Part shown: positions 36,808 through 48,509 of the stretch, one piece after another
Layout: each line of letters opens with the position of its first letter
Numbering within the stretch: position 1 is the stretch's first letter
DNA from: Sporodiniella umbellata
Lineage: Eukaryota > Mucoromycota > Mucoromycetes > Mucorales > Rhizopodaceae
Length of the DNA: 64,000 bases
Direction: 5' to 3'
Assembly: GCA_025677835.1 (NCBI GenBank)
Contig: JAIXMR010000121.1
Span: 1 to 64,000 of the forward strand
Notes under the pieces: model-generated
The model's input: only the letters and a program-made list of their open reading frames with translations
Databases searched by the model: none
What the model was told of the DNA's origin: nothing
Program-made: the position numbers and the translations under genes

Positions 36808-37236
36808 AGCCTTTGATTGGTTTTTGTGTCAATAAATTATGTAAATAACTTGTATTAAAAAAAAAAAAAAAAAAAGAAGGAATAAAATGTGGGTAAAAGA
36901 CGTTCCATCTTAAAGATAAGCATTGTTTTTTTAATAGCTTCATCTTTAGTTAAAACAACTTTCAACTCGTCGGCTTTTTGTCGTGTAGTCAAGTTTTTTT
37001 TTTTTTTTTTTTTGAACAACTAAAATACCTTTCAAACTTACAATAAATAATCCTTTTTTTATAAAGCATTCATGCTTACTACCAAAAGCAAAGGTTGGTG
37101 TACAATAGTGATGATTAGCGAAAACGAATTTCATGCGTTATTATTTTATTTGATGTTTTTTTTTTTTTTTTCTAAAGATAATTAGCAGCAACAGATGCTG
37201 TTTTTTTTTTTTTTTTTTGGGGGGCAAGTGATGTAT
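36808..37236. other. Spacer with a possible small minus-strand gene
   Basis: Two coding-like minus-strand stretches, 37083-37134 (MKFVFANHHYCTPTFAFG) and about 36915-36990 (LTTRQKADELKVVLTKDEAI), are separated by an A run. They could be exons of a small protein, but no complete model closes. T runs lie at about 36993, 37157 and 37200. Confidence 0.35.
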
Positions 37237-38739
37237 CTAATAGAAAATATTTTTTACGTATTTCTTAATATCTGGATCGTCAATAAATCTGACGACAGAG
37301 TCTACATCCATCTGCAACTGTACATCAAAAGCGATTCGGTCATGTTTCCTACCAAATATGGTCATACAGCCATTGCCTCCAAAAGCAACATAATTTCGTA
37401 TACGGTCTGTACATCCAAATCCAAAGTCGACTTTGCAAAAGGGTAATACCGATATATCATGAATAGTTGTTTGTGTATCCGAGTTGGGTTGATAACTCAA
37501 GTAATTGACGGACAAATCACCATGGAGTGTATAGAGTTTACTTATTCCATGAAAGAGGGAGGAATCCAAACAAGCCGCTGTCTGTCGAAAGGCAACGGCA
37601 GTATGAGCTAAAAGTGTTGTTTTGGTTTGTTCAAGATTTGTAGCCAATGCTTGTGACCTATAGGACTGTGAACAGCTGATTTTTTTTTTTTTTTTTTTCT
37701 TTGGTAGTTTTCACTTTACACTGTCCAGTTGCCAAAGTAATAGTCCATCTCTTTGTTGTTTTTCATTTTCGATCTACCATTCACAAATGTGATTGCTTTC
37801 ACGTCTGTTTTTTCGGATAGATTACGACTTCTTATTACGGCACGAAGAAGCATAGCAAAAAGGGCATCTTTTGAAGAAACCCAGTCCTTGTTGGCGATCA
37901 TTTCTGGTGTGTGAGCTTCCTTTTTACAGGACTGAATATCGCTATTATGAAACTCCAAGATGACGGTTTTAAGATGGGTTTTGGGCCGACCATAGTCATG
38001 CTGGTATGCACTTTCAAATGTGCTTGCCTGGTTGGCACGACGGTCTTGGCGAAAGTGATCTATGATTTGTTTGGTTATTATAGTATCCTTAGGGAACTGA
38101 ACCAGACGCCTATCGAAATTAGCTGGTGTGAAGGACATAGATCTCGATGTTTTGGACCAAGCATCTAAAAAGTGTGATAAAGAATACATATCGGCGACTT
38201 TATGGAGCATCATGATTCCTAAAGCAACGCCGCCATCGGCAAAACGTGTTGCTTGTACTGCAAATAAGGGGTCTTTGAGAGAGCAGTAAAAATGAATTGG
38301 AAACATGCGATGGAAATCCATCTGGCAAGGAAGGTAACCATCTTCTCTAAAGTCGTCCAAGTTTTGCAAATACTCGGCTTCCTAAACAGAAACGTTTAGA
38401 TTTTGTTCAGCTATAGAGATCCTACTCTCTTACGACAAATAAAACACCTTCATCGTTGTTATTGATAGCATCTCTACCATTGCCTATATCCATTAGTCTT
38501 CCTGCCAATGGATAGAATTCTTCCAACGTTCTAGCTAAAGAATTCTTTAGAATATCACTGTTCATGAAGTTGGGATCTCTTGAAGAGTTTGTGTAGAATA
38601 GCAAAAGCGGGATATATGAGGCAAACATAACATTATCCCAGTCAGATAAATCGGTTCGTTGCTGCCTACGTGATCCAGTGGGAGTAGAAGGCTTGATCCA
38701 AGCGTGTGAAACAGGTTGAACAACAGATACACTCACCAT
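37237..38739 (-). CDS. BAHD-type acyltransferase
   Basis: Exons 38434-38739, 37720-38381 and 37237-37657 give 462 residues, a usual length for the transferase family. The catalytic HxxxD motif appears as MLHKVADMYSLSHF and the structural DFGFG motif as VDFGFGCTD, in the correct order and spacing. The N-terminus has the family pattern SDWDNVMFASYIPLLLFY and TLEEFYPLAGRLMD. The enzyme moves an acyl group from acyl-CoA to an alcohol or amine; the acceptor cannot be predicted. It lies 162 bp downstream of IAH1 on the same strand. An ATA-repeat microsatellite lies just upstream of the start. Confidence 0.88.
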
Positions 38740-38752
38740 CTTTTACGGAGAA

Positions 38753-38756
38753 ATAG

Positions 38757-38789
<33 letters not shown>

Positions 38790-38790
38790 C
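38753..38790. repeat. TAA trinucleotide microsatellite plus A run
   Basis: About nine TAA units followed by an A run lie in the 162-bp space between the acyltransferase start and the IAH1 stop. Confidence 0.8.
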
Positions 38791-38901
38791 TAGAAGCAAA
38801 AATAAAGAAAAGAAGGGACCAAAGACCTTTTACTATTTATTCGTGTGTTCCTATTCGAACTACTTGTTGATCTCTCCCAACAATAAAATTTCCGATCTTT
38901 T

Positions 38902-39917
38902 TTATTTTTTTCTTTGAGGAGCGGCGAGTTGGCTCTGGAAATTTTCCTTGTTTATAAAGCGCCAGTAAGGGAACTCGAACTTTAAAGCATCTGGATGAAT
39001 TTCAGGATAATTGGCAAGAATGGTTTTTATCAGTATATTGTACAGGATCTAACAGAAAAGGTTATAGCTGTATTCATGCATGATATCTGTTTACCTCGTA
39101 TCCATTTGCGTTCAAGTGCAACCCATCTGAAAGGTAATGTGATAAGAGGAGGCCAGAGGTTTCGCTCGCATCCATAACCCCGGACCAAATATCAACTACA
39201 CAAACGTTCATTTCTTCCCCAATTTTCTTGATGGCTTTTGCATACATTTGAACATAGTCGTTTTTACGGTTCAGTGGTTCTCCAGCTTCCTCACATCGCT
39301 TTTTCCACAATTCTTCACATACTGGAGGTGGAGTAATTAAGATCAAGCGCATCTCTGGATTATAGTACTCGGACTCTGAATCTCTCACCATGTTGATCAT
39401 ATATTTTGTATTAGAAACGTATCTCTCAATAGGCACATGCTGATATGACCCAGGAAGGGCAGCATCGTTCGCCCCAAAAAATATAGTCATCAATTTGATA
39501 TTCGAACTATCTGGTGACTGGTCTTTGTATTTGGGCAAAATCTGTGGTAAAAGCGGTAAAGCCCAGTCCGTGTTGTAACCTGAAAATCCTCGGTTGATAA
39601 CGTCCAGTTTTCTGATGTACGCCTAAACAAACAAACAAAAAGGGTTATAAACTACCTCTTTTTTCAAAAGTGTCTTACATTAGCGAGCGATGAAGCATAA
39701 CCAGCTAAAGCTGGGTCGAATGCCATCTATTTTTTTTTTTTTTTTTTTTTTGTCAAAAAAGAAGCTATAAAGCGACCGTACTTTGTACCTGAGTAATAGA
39801 GTCCTAGTATAGAAGTTAGACATTCAACTCACTATTTTTTTTATTTTATTCTTTCGAGAAAAACAAAACAGTTACTCCAAAAAGAACAATTCGGTTGTAA
39901 AGATTGTCGAAAGCCAT
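38902..39917 (-). CDS. IAH1: GDSL/SGNH esterase, isoamyl-acetate-hydrolysing type
   Basis: Five exons (39876-39917, 39789-39803, 39679-39726, 39095-39622, 38902-39048) give 259 residues. The second exon is a 15-nt microexon encoding DSITQ; joined to the first exon it yields RIVLFGDSITQ, the block with the nucleophilic serine. Further blocks are RKLDVINRGFSGYNTDWAL, TIFFGANDAALPG and the catalytic Asp-His in LSDGLHLNANGYEV. The family hydrolyses acetate esters in the cytosol. Without the microexon the enzyme would lose its active serine, which supports the model. Confidence 0.92.
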
Positions 39918-41024
39918 TTCGTAAAGAAAGGTAAAAAAAAAAAAAAAAATATGGAGACTTAATGTTCTGAACCTTTTTTTTTTATAAAACTGCCTAAACT
40001 AATTTCACACACCGAGATAAATGAGGTAGTTCTTGTACAATCCAATACGACACTAAATCTCTGGTTGACTTTTTTTCTCAGAATGCTGATATAGTACTGT
40101 ATATTAACAAAAATCGCGATTCCAGTCAACCGCGTTCACCGTATGATTTTCTATTTGACGCTGAGCTGGAGGGGTTTGTTTACTCTTTTACTGTTGTTAC
40201 AAAATTCTTTGCGTTTTACTGCTTTTTAAGGCAGATGACCGGTTGACTTTTATGCGTGTAGTGAATGTTGCACGTACTATGCTTTTCTATCCATGTGTGT
40301 ATACACATATAAATGCTACTATGCAAACTCTGTGTGAGCATAATATCAGTTGGTCATCCAGACGCGTGAGCTGTAGCCAGTCTTTCTCTTTGTCAACTAA
40401 ACAAAGCGCTTTCAAAGTAACACATACTCAGTTACTGGTAGCTAAAAAAAAAAAAAAAAAAGTGGAAACTAAAGCTAAAACATTCTTTTTTTTTTCTTAT
40501 TGTTTGACGGTCTGGAGCAAATGTACAACACAGGTAAGAGAAACCAGTATAATATATTTTTGTTTAAAAAGTAGTGTAGAAAAGAACGAAACAGCTACTC
40601 AATTTATAAATATTTCAATTGTTCATATTAGCAAAGTTTAAACATTTGAAAAGAATTATGTTACGATTCGAGGAACACTCCAGGTTTTTGAAAACGAAGA
40701 TCAATCTTCTTTACAGAATAAAAGTTTTTAACCAATAGAAATGTATGGTCTAATCACTGTAACGCGGATTGGAGCGGATATATTTGTATAAATTGTGATA
40801 CAAGAGGATGAATGTTTGTACATGAGGTTGATCAAACAAGCATGCTCGCTTACAAACATGTCCATTGGTAGTAAACCAATACGGAATTTAACTTAAGCTA
40901 CAGAAGATCATCAGGTTAATCGCTTTGAATGCCATACGGGCTTTGTGTTAAGCACATGCTGGAGATAAAAAACTTTTTATTTTTAATAATTCAGACACTG
41001 TTAAAAACTAAACGATGTAAGCTC

Positions 41025-41055
<31 letters not shown>

Positions 41056-41650
41056 TGTGGTGTGAACAGCGTTTTACCTGCTTTATTTCAAAACAAGTCA
41101 GATTATATTGAAAAACAAAAAGCTGATCTAGTCATACCATCAAAAATAGGGGAGTGCTCGATAGGGCAATGTACATTCGTCAACGTTGATATTGAAGGCT
41201 GTGCCGACAAAAAGTCCACGCTGCTTTTTTCCCAGGCTTGAACAAACGCTTTAAAAGTCAGTGGATGTTCCAGACATCAAAAAATCACCTGTTGATAACC
41301 GTGGTTTTAATATAGCCTTTGACGGGTTTTTGCCTTTGGAGGGTCTATAACACCTTCTCTTTGGCTTCTTTACTTTTATCTCTTTTGATACAGCTGTTGG
41401 TTGGCCCGTCTTTAGGGTCTAGAAGTGTTATCAATAGTGGACTCTCCCCCCGGAAACGCTGACTGGATGATGGTGTTTTAAAAACTTTTTTTTTGTTTAA
41501 CCACTGAAAAAGATATCTGACATATAAATGAAAAGGATTTATTCTTTCTTTTTTTTTTTTTTTTTTTTTTTTTTTTGTTTGACAACGACACGTTTCATTG
41601 TTTTTTCATCTACCAATTACTATCATTTTTCTGTCTATCGTTTTGACCGT
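39918..41650. other. Intergenic region with an unresolved coding-like pair of segments
   Basis: Plus-strand segments 40025-40177 (reading QNADIVLYINKNRDSSQ, FLFDAELEGF) and 40231-about 40440 (ADDRLTFMRVVNVARTMLF) join in phase across a 53-nt GT...AG interval and look like protein. I find no credible start exon or end. The rest is AT-rich, with A runs at 40444 and 41022 and a T run at 41548. This could be a degenerate or unrecognised gene. Confidence 0.4.
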
Positions 41651-42946
41651 ATGCCTGCTATAGGTCCTTTTTTCACTGGTGCAAAACAATTAAGCATTGA
41701 TTTGAATGAACCTGTAGTATATCTGAGAAGCTTATCGGGTGATCGAACTACACATGTACTTCAGGGTGAAGTGAGTGTAGTGTTAACCCGGCCCATGGTA
41801 GCTACACAAGTTGTAGTTCGGTTCGTAGGAAAATCACACATTTTATGGCCTGAAGGTAGTACGGAACACAAATAATAAGTATTGACACATTTGTTTTCAG
41901 GTGTAGGGCCTAGAGGAAATATAGTATACCATGAAAAGGTTATTCATGAACAAAATCAGATTCTTCAGTCCTTTTTACCACATTCAGAAGGCACCCTAAA
42001 AGCTGGACTGCACCGATGGCCATTTCAGTTTCTCGTGTCAAATCAGCTTGTTGAAACCATTGAGGATGAGTGCGGCAAAGTCTCCTATAGTATGATAGCC
42101 ACTGTTCATAGAGTAGGGGTAGCTGCCACTAAACTTAAAGCAAGGCGGGAAATTCTACTCTTACGGACTCCACTCTGGTCCGACTCGGCACTGACATCCA
42201 ATTCGCTTCCTTCGACCTCTATTATCTCCGAACGCAAAACGGAGCTATGCGATGCTTTTATCTGTATTGAAAAATCAAGTTGCTCCTCGGGTACACCTTT
42301 ACCTATCACTCTTTGCTTTTCTCCTAACGTCAAACACGCCTTTGTGGAATCTGTTTCGGTTGTACTCACTGAAAAGCGCGTTTACAAAATACCAGAATAC
42401 TCTGCACGTAGAGTAGAACGACACGACTTTAAGTTAGTACTCTCGAATGTTTCGAGTCTCGTTGACCCATCGCTTATGCCAGCTGTAGTACCTAATATGA
42501 CTCTCAAAGAAATACACAAGGCGCTTGTGATTCGAAACGCCCATATTCCACTCGATTACAATCTGTTTCAACACCGCCTGATATACAGCATGCCCAACTG
42601 TGTTCATCTTAATCACTCTTCGACTTTTAGCGACATATACATCACTCATTCCATCAAAATAACTATTGAAGTATCCCTTAATGGAGACCGCACCACCATT
42701 TACCTTGAAACACCGATCACCATTTTGGATTGTAGACTCAAAGCAGACTATAATATTTTACCAACATATGAAGAGGCTGTTTTGTGCGATCCTGTTATTG
42801 ACGAAGAAGAGGTTCCTAAAAATGCTGGATTTCTTATCTGTCCATGCTACATTGAATATAAAAAAACAAACACATGTAGCAAAAAAGATTGGCTGAAGCT
42901 TAGAAATCACACCTTAGACATAGAGCCACCATCCTACACCTATTAA
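41651..42946 (+). CDS. Arrestin-domain protein with PPxY motif (ART-like adaptor)
   Basis: Exons 41651-41855 and 41901-42946 give 416 residues. The N-terminal arrestin fold appears as LNEPVVYLR, VLQGEVSVVLTRP, VVVRFVGKS and RWPFQFLV, and the C-terminal arrestin half as LPITLCFSPNVKHAFVESV and IYITHSIKITIEV. The tail has LPTYEEAV and ends with the PY motif PPSYTY. Such alpha-arrestins recruit Rsp5/Nedd4 ubiquitin ligases to plasma-membrane transporters for endocytosis. The start follows a 29-nt T run, so the upstream in-frame ATG within that tract was rejected. Confidence 0.88.
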
Positions 42947-42957
42947 CTAATCAAAAT

Positions 42958-42993
<36 letters not shown>

Positions 42994-43144
42994 CATACTT
43001 CCTTTTTTATCATTCTTTTATATAATATGCATTACATTAAATAGATTACTGTCATAGACTTTTTTACCCGTATATATACAGCGTTTGTTACTAAGCAGTC
43101 TCTCTTACTAAAAAAAAAAAAAGGGATCATTGTAGTGTTTATGC

Positions 43145-43539
43145 ATGCCCGTTGCACATCCACCAATATGTTGGCAGTTTATGAAAAGTCATCTCGTATT
43201 AATACTGGGTTTGAATACTGGAGCGTATGATCGTGATAAGAACTTGTAAATAAAATAGACTTTCTATTACTACAGCCATTTACTGAACACAGAGATTGAT
43301 AGCAAAGATGCTGTATACGATTTAGTTGATTGCTCAAAAGAAACTTTCTGGATAAACAATGTACCTGTACATAGCTCAGCACTATGTAATCATGCGCTAC
43401 TGATTAGGAGTAAGCAAGATCTAAACCAAATTTATGAAATAGAATCAGATAAGGTACTCAAATAGACACGACCGATAGCTATTGTGTTGCCGAGTCTTAC
43501 GCAACTGTTTTGATACAGGCGGCTCAAATGCACCATTAA
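43145..43539 (+). CDS. Small gene of unknown function, three exons
   Basis: Exon 2 (43276-43453) and exon 3 (43519-43539) are bounded by good splice sites and read HLLNTEIDSKDAVYDLVDCS, ETFWINNVPVHSSALC and IYEIESDKAAQMHH. Two first exons are possible: 43145-43224 (MPVAHPPICWQF...LNTGA) or 43141-43208 (containing MLAVYEKSSRINTG). Either gives about 80-92 residues. No signal peptide, membrane segment or known motif is seen. It lies between the arrestin gene and the convergent peroxiredoxin gene. Confidence 0.5.
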
Positions 43540-43871
43540 CTTCCACAGTTAGATCTGTAGTACAGGAAAATCTATTTTTTTTTTTTTTTTGGGTTCAACA
43601 GCCCCTGTAATCGTTCGACTTTTCACCTTTGACAGCCTTTCCTATTGTCAATATACAGTTTCTGCAAGCACACTTTTTTTTTAAAGAATAAATCTATGAA
43701 AGACTTGATTTTTTTTTAAAAAAAAAAAAAAAAAAAAACTGCATAATATGTCCTGTTGATATATTTACAGATCAACAGCAAATGAGAAATTAGTTTTAAT
43801 GCAATGAAGTAACTTTTTATATAATTAATTTATTGTTTCCAGATAAAAGGAGATGGGGATATTTACACTCT
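43540..43871. other. Spacer between convergent genes
   Basis: Holds a T run at about 43573 and an A run at about 43720, and the presumed 3' ends of the small gene and the peroxiredoxin gene. Nothing else seen. Confidence 0.6.
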
Positions 43872-44597
43872 TTAGTTGACAGAGTTGAAGTATTCTTGAG
43901 AATCCTTGGGAGAGGGCTTGATGGTTTTGGCACCAGCCTTCCAGTTAGCGGGGCAAACTTCACCGTGCTTATCAGTGAATTGGAAGGCTTCGATCAAACG
44001 AAGAACTTCATCAACGGAACGACCCACGGGGAGATCGTTGATGGTGATTTGACGGACAGTACCCTTGGGGTCGATGATGAAAAGACCACGAAGAGCAATA
44101 CCAGCTTCTTCGATAAGAACACCGTAGTCCTTGGCAATAGACTTGGTCTTATCGGCAAGGAGAGGGATGTTCATTTCACCGAGACCACCTTGCTTACGGG
44201 GGGTGTTGATCCAGGCAAGGTGAGAGAATTCTACAATAACGATGCTAAGCACACGCCACTTTTTTGTAGATGAAGAAAAAAAAAAAAAAAAAAAAAAAAA
44301 ACGCGTTTTCAAAACTTACCAGAGTCAGTAGAGGCACCAATGACAGCAGTGTTCAAGGATTTGAATTCTTCAATACGTTCAGAGAAAGCAAGGATTTCGG
44401 TAGGGCAGACAAAGGTGAAATCCATGGGGTACCAGAAGAAGACAACATATTGTCCCTTGTAGTCAGAGAGAGAGATGTCCTTGAAGACACCATCGACAAC
44501 AGCGGGGGCAGTGAAGGCAGGGGCTTGCTTTTGAACTTGGGCAACTATACTCGCTTTTTTAGTATCGCGACAACTTTTTAGTTTAAAACTTACCCAT
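43872..44597 (-). CDS. TSA1: Typical 2-Cys peroxiredoxin
   Basis: Exons 44594-44597, 44320-44544 and 43872-44230 give 195 residues. The first exon is only ATGG, joined to [11 protein letters not shown]. The peroxidatic cysteine lies in [12 protein letters not shown] and the resolving cysteine in [11 protein letters not shown]. The GGLG loop (KQGGLGEMN) and the C-terminal YF motif (QEYFNSVN) are both present, which marks the eukaryotic form sensitive to hyperoxidation and able to act as a chaperone. A cytosolic peroxide-removing enzyme reduced by thioredoxin. Confidence 0.95.
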
Positions 44598-44730
44598 ATT
44601 TAATATATTTTAGTTTTAAAAGAAGAGAGGTATTAACTTTGCGACAAATACTTTTATAGTTTAGATTTTATTTGCCGATTTTTGAGTAACAAGGGTGTTG
44701 AAATTATTACTAAACATCACTTTCGTCCAA

Positions 44731-47700
44731 TCATAGGTAACAAAGAGTCTGATGACTAAAGCCAACTAAAAAAAAGATGGAGCGAGTTTTTAAAACGGCG
44801 TTACTAGCTGTTTGACTTGTCTTTGTATCATACGGGGTAATGTCTTGTCCTCCAAATGCTAAATTGGGGGGAGGGACAGATGAGATACAGCTTCTTAAGC
44901 TATCACTTACATTCTCTAAATCGAGCGATATCTTCGCTTCTCCCAGAGAATACAAATCGAAAAAGTGTTCCAGCTCTTGTTCAGTGGCAAAAATGTCGTT
45001 CCCTGTAATATTCATTTCCTCTACTAGTCCACTCAATCCCCACTGCGCAATAACGTATGTGCTCTCACTAGTCAACCCACAAAAAGACAAATTTAATTGT
45101 TTGATTTTACACAGCTTGAACTTGTCGTAAAGCGCTTTCAAACCTTTATGTCATTATTGTTAGAAAAATTTCAATGTAATTGATATTTTAAGCCTACCAT
45201 GGTCACCTATATCATTATGGTCTAAGGAAAGGTGCTTAAAATTAGACTGATACTGCGAACCTTGACATAGACACGTGACGTCTGCAGCTGTCAAACCATA
45301 TCCACTTAAATCCAGTTCCGTTAGTCTTTTCCCACTTGAAAGCAACTGTTGAATGTTGTCCATATCAAGAATTTTTTCAGAAGAAAAACTACAGTCAATC
45401 CCTCTCAAACTTTTTTTTTTTTTTTGGTTTGAAAACAGTTGGTATGTGTTCAGGTACTTGGCTTTTTGTTACCTAGTCTCTGAAAAAGACATAAAGTCAT
45501 TCCATTTCGTATCACTTGTAATGCCAGTCAAATGCAGTTTGTCTAATCGTTTAATGGATGAAAGTAGGGAGGTCCAAATAGATAGCATATTGTGTTGAAA
45601 GTGGTTTCCCGACAAATTGATGGTAATAAGATATGGTATATCAGCTGTAATTATAAAATTAGAATAACTATTGGGCTGGACTATCTACTTACAAAGAGAC
45701 ATGGCCTGATATAGCTTTTTTAGCTCCTCGCTTACTGTAGTTTGTCCGCCCAGAGCGGTGGACTCAAGATTCAACATTCTAAGGTTGGGGAAGGCCGATA
45801 TCATATTTGGAATTTCCTCTACCAACTGAGGGCCAATAGGGTTAAATGCCAAAGAAATTCGTGCAATGTCAGAGTTTTTAAAAACTTCTATCAGACATTT
45901 TACTCCTGTGATATCAAGCTCATTGTTGCCCAAGTTTATTTCATTAGGTGTTTTACTAGATGTTAGTAAAGTTTTCAAGTCTTTGTTGCCTGTATCAGTG
46001 ATGGGTAAGTATGATTGTTTTTTTTTTTTCCTGTAAACATTACTCAAATAGTTATACGACAAGTCCAACTCATTGATTAGGTTTACTCTCTCAAGAACTT
46101 GCTTAATGATGGGTATCTGTTCTGTGGATACTAATTTTTATGTTTATATTTCGCTTTTCCATAAACTTTTATAATTTTACTTACATAAACCCTTCAAAGG
46201 CACTTTTCCATGTTCAACATTGGAAAACGACCGACGAATTGAAGGCGAAGGCTCTATATTTGATCTTTCGCAAGCATTCAAGTATATCTCAAGGATAGAT
46301 TTCAATACAGTGCCGGTTGTAATAGCTTTGACTATTTGGTTCTGCTGAAATATGACGTCGCCTATACTATCGCTGTGCATTATATCGCTATCTTCACTTT
46401 GTAGTTGACTAATGATAGGTTCATAGCCATGTATTTGCCACGTTTTTGTTTTAATTTCCTCTATCAGCCAGTTTATGGACAGCCCAGTATCGTAACAGGT
46501 AATGTGGATATTCAACGGTTCTGGAAGCAGTACGCACACTTGAATAATAGATGAGTTCATATTCAAAAGAGCTTTGTGTGACGGCGTAATTCTTGTGCCA
46601 AAGTCCAATTGACTTTTGTTGCTGATGTCTGCTTGTATATTGTCTTTAGATGCTGATTGCTTTTCCTTTTGTTGTTTTTTTTTTTTTTTTTTTTTTTTTT
46701 GGTTTAAATAAAAAAGATGTTATTATACTTGCACTTTAAACTAACACGACTCTTACACATTTTGCATTGGCTTCCATCCATAGCTCTTTAAAGTGATTTG
46801 ATCTTGTCTCTTGATTGAAATATGTATGTATCAAAGTTCTTTGTTTATACATGTCTCTTTTCTGCTCAAGTTTTTCTTTCGGATTTCGTATATGTGTTTC
46901 AATAAACTCAAGTGACTGGTTGTTAATGTTTATGTATGTCTCTATATTCTATAAGATTCATAGTATTTTTATGTCAGCAGATGGTGGTTGTATTTGCTTT
47001 AACTTACGCTTTCACGCAATTGCCATAAGGCGTCTAATTTGAGCTCTAAAAGCTCTAAATACAGAATCGCAGTTTGACTCGAAGAATTATAGCAGTGTTT
47101 CAAGTCTTGTAGTCCACGATCTGCCGATTTGACTGCTGCTCTAAGCATTTGATTATCCATTTGTATCACTGTTAACTCCTGAAGAAGGGCAACCTTCTCA
47201 ATGGTGCTGTTTAAAGTATTGATATTGGACTGACTTTTTTCTTTGTATCGACTTATCAGCTGTTCTGACTCTACGATAAGATCATATATTGCTTCCTAAA
47301 TAATGAAATCGCTTAGTGTATAAAAAAAGAGATTTCTCAAGGCTAATTTTCCTTTGGCTTACATAGTACTCCCGGTATTCTAAGATTAATAATTCTTTGT
47401 ATCTTTTACAAAGCCTATGACTCTCTTGAAACTCTTCGAATTCCAAGTGAAATTTTACTAAGTTCAAAGAAAAAAGGTTATAGTTTGAACATTTTGAAGA
47501 AAAAACGGGATGCGTACTTCTTTCCTCTAAACAAGGTGGCTCATCGTCTTTGAAACCGTGATGCCGAATTATATTCATTTCCTTTACTTGGCAACCTTTT
47601 ACAAAAGAATCCTGACTTGTCCTTCTAAAATGATTTCCTAATTCCCACCAGGTTCGTTTTTCGTTAGCAAGGTCCTGTAATTTTTGTGCTTGCTCAATTG

Positions 47701-48509
47701 CTTGTCTCAAAAAGCCTTCAGCCATGACTATTTTGTCTTTTGCCATCATTTTAGAGCAAACAACGCCTAAGTTGAAATTTGATGACCTGTTCAACTGAGG
47801 CAAAATGGTTGGATCGCGGTCAACGTCATCCAAGGTCATAATGTCTATTAGCGCCTTTTCTTTTTGATAGTATTCAAAAGCATGCAGAAAGTCATTATAT
47901 CGAGATACATGCGGATCTATGCCTTTAATAAAGTAGGCGTCTGCTACGCTTTTGTAAATCGATTGCAGCTTGTGTTTATCACAATTATCCGCTGGCATGT
48001 ATGAGGCAGCAACCAACCCATAACGAATAGCTGACGTAAAGTCTTGCAAGCTCACATAAAATACATGTCAATAGAAAAGAAAAAAAAAACCCCAAAAAGG
48101 CCATTTGTCTCCGTCTAATATCATACCTTAGTTGGCACTGACAAAGGTTGTAATAGGCACTTTAGAAATGGTCAGTACTGCAGCTAAAACAGCCAAGTTA
48201 CCTCACTAGATCATGTTGAAAATGGCTTTCTTTCTTTTTTTGAAGCATGCTGATCGCTTTTTTAGAATAGTAAATTGCCCTTTCCAGATACTTTCTAGTA
48301 TCTTCCTCTTGAACATGATCTGGAAGATCTGGATCTATTTCATCTACTTGAGCAATTAAGAGATCTGACAACCCAAGGGCTAATGTTGATGCCTTATTGG
48401 CGTTTCCTAGCTCAACCTCAGTTTCGTAACGTAGCTTAAGCTCTTTCAATTCTTGTGCAAAAGGCGATTGACGAATATATCCGATTGCGTAGGTTACTTT
48501 TTTTTTCAT
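44731..48509 (-). CDS. TONSL: Tonsoku-like protein (TPR - ubiquitin-like - LRR), no ankyrin repeats
   Basis: Eleven exons (48202-48509, 48127-48159, 47363-48050, 47008-47295, 46757-46948, 46185-46665, 46044-46130, 45693-45989, 45473-45644, 45198-45409, 44731-45143) give 1056 residues. Residues 1-440 are TPR-like helices (SAYYNLCQCQLSLQDFTSAI, NFNLGVVCSKMMAKDKIVMA, RTWWELGNHF). A ubiquitin-like segment follows (IIQVCVLLPEPLNIHITCYD), then the TONSL-like link EIYLNACERSN and about ten leucine-rich repeats (LDLSYNYLSNKDLKTLL, INLGNNELDITG, LDLSGYGL, LSLDHNDIGDHG, MNITGNDIF). TONSL repairs replication forks with MMS22L and reads new histones. The ankyrin block of animal TONSL is absent; plant Tonsoku also lacks it. 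Confidence 0.8.
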
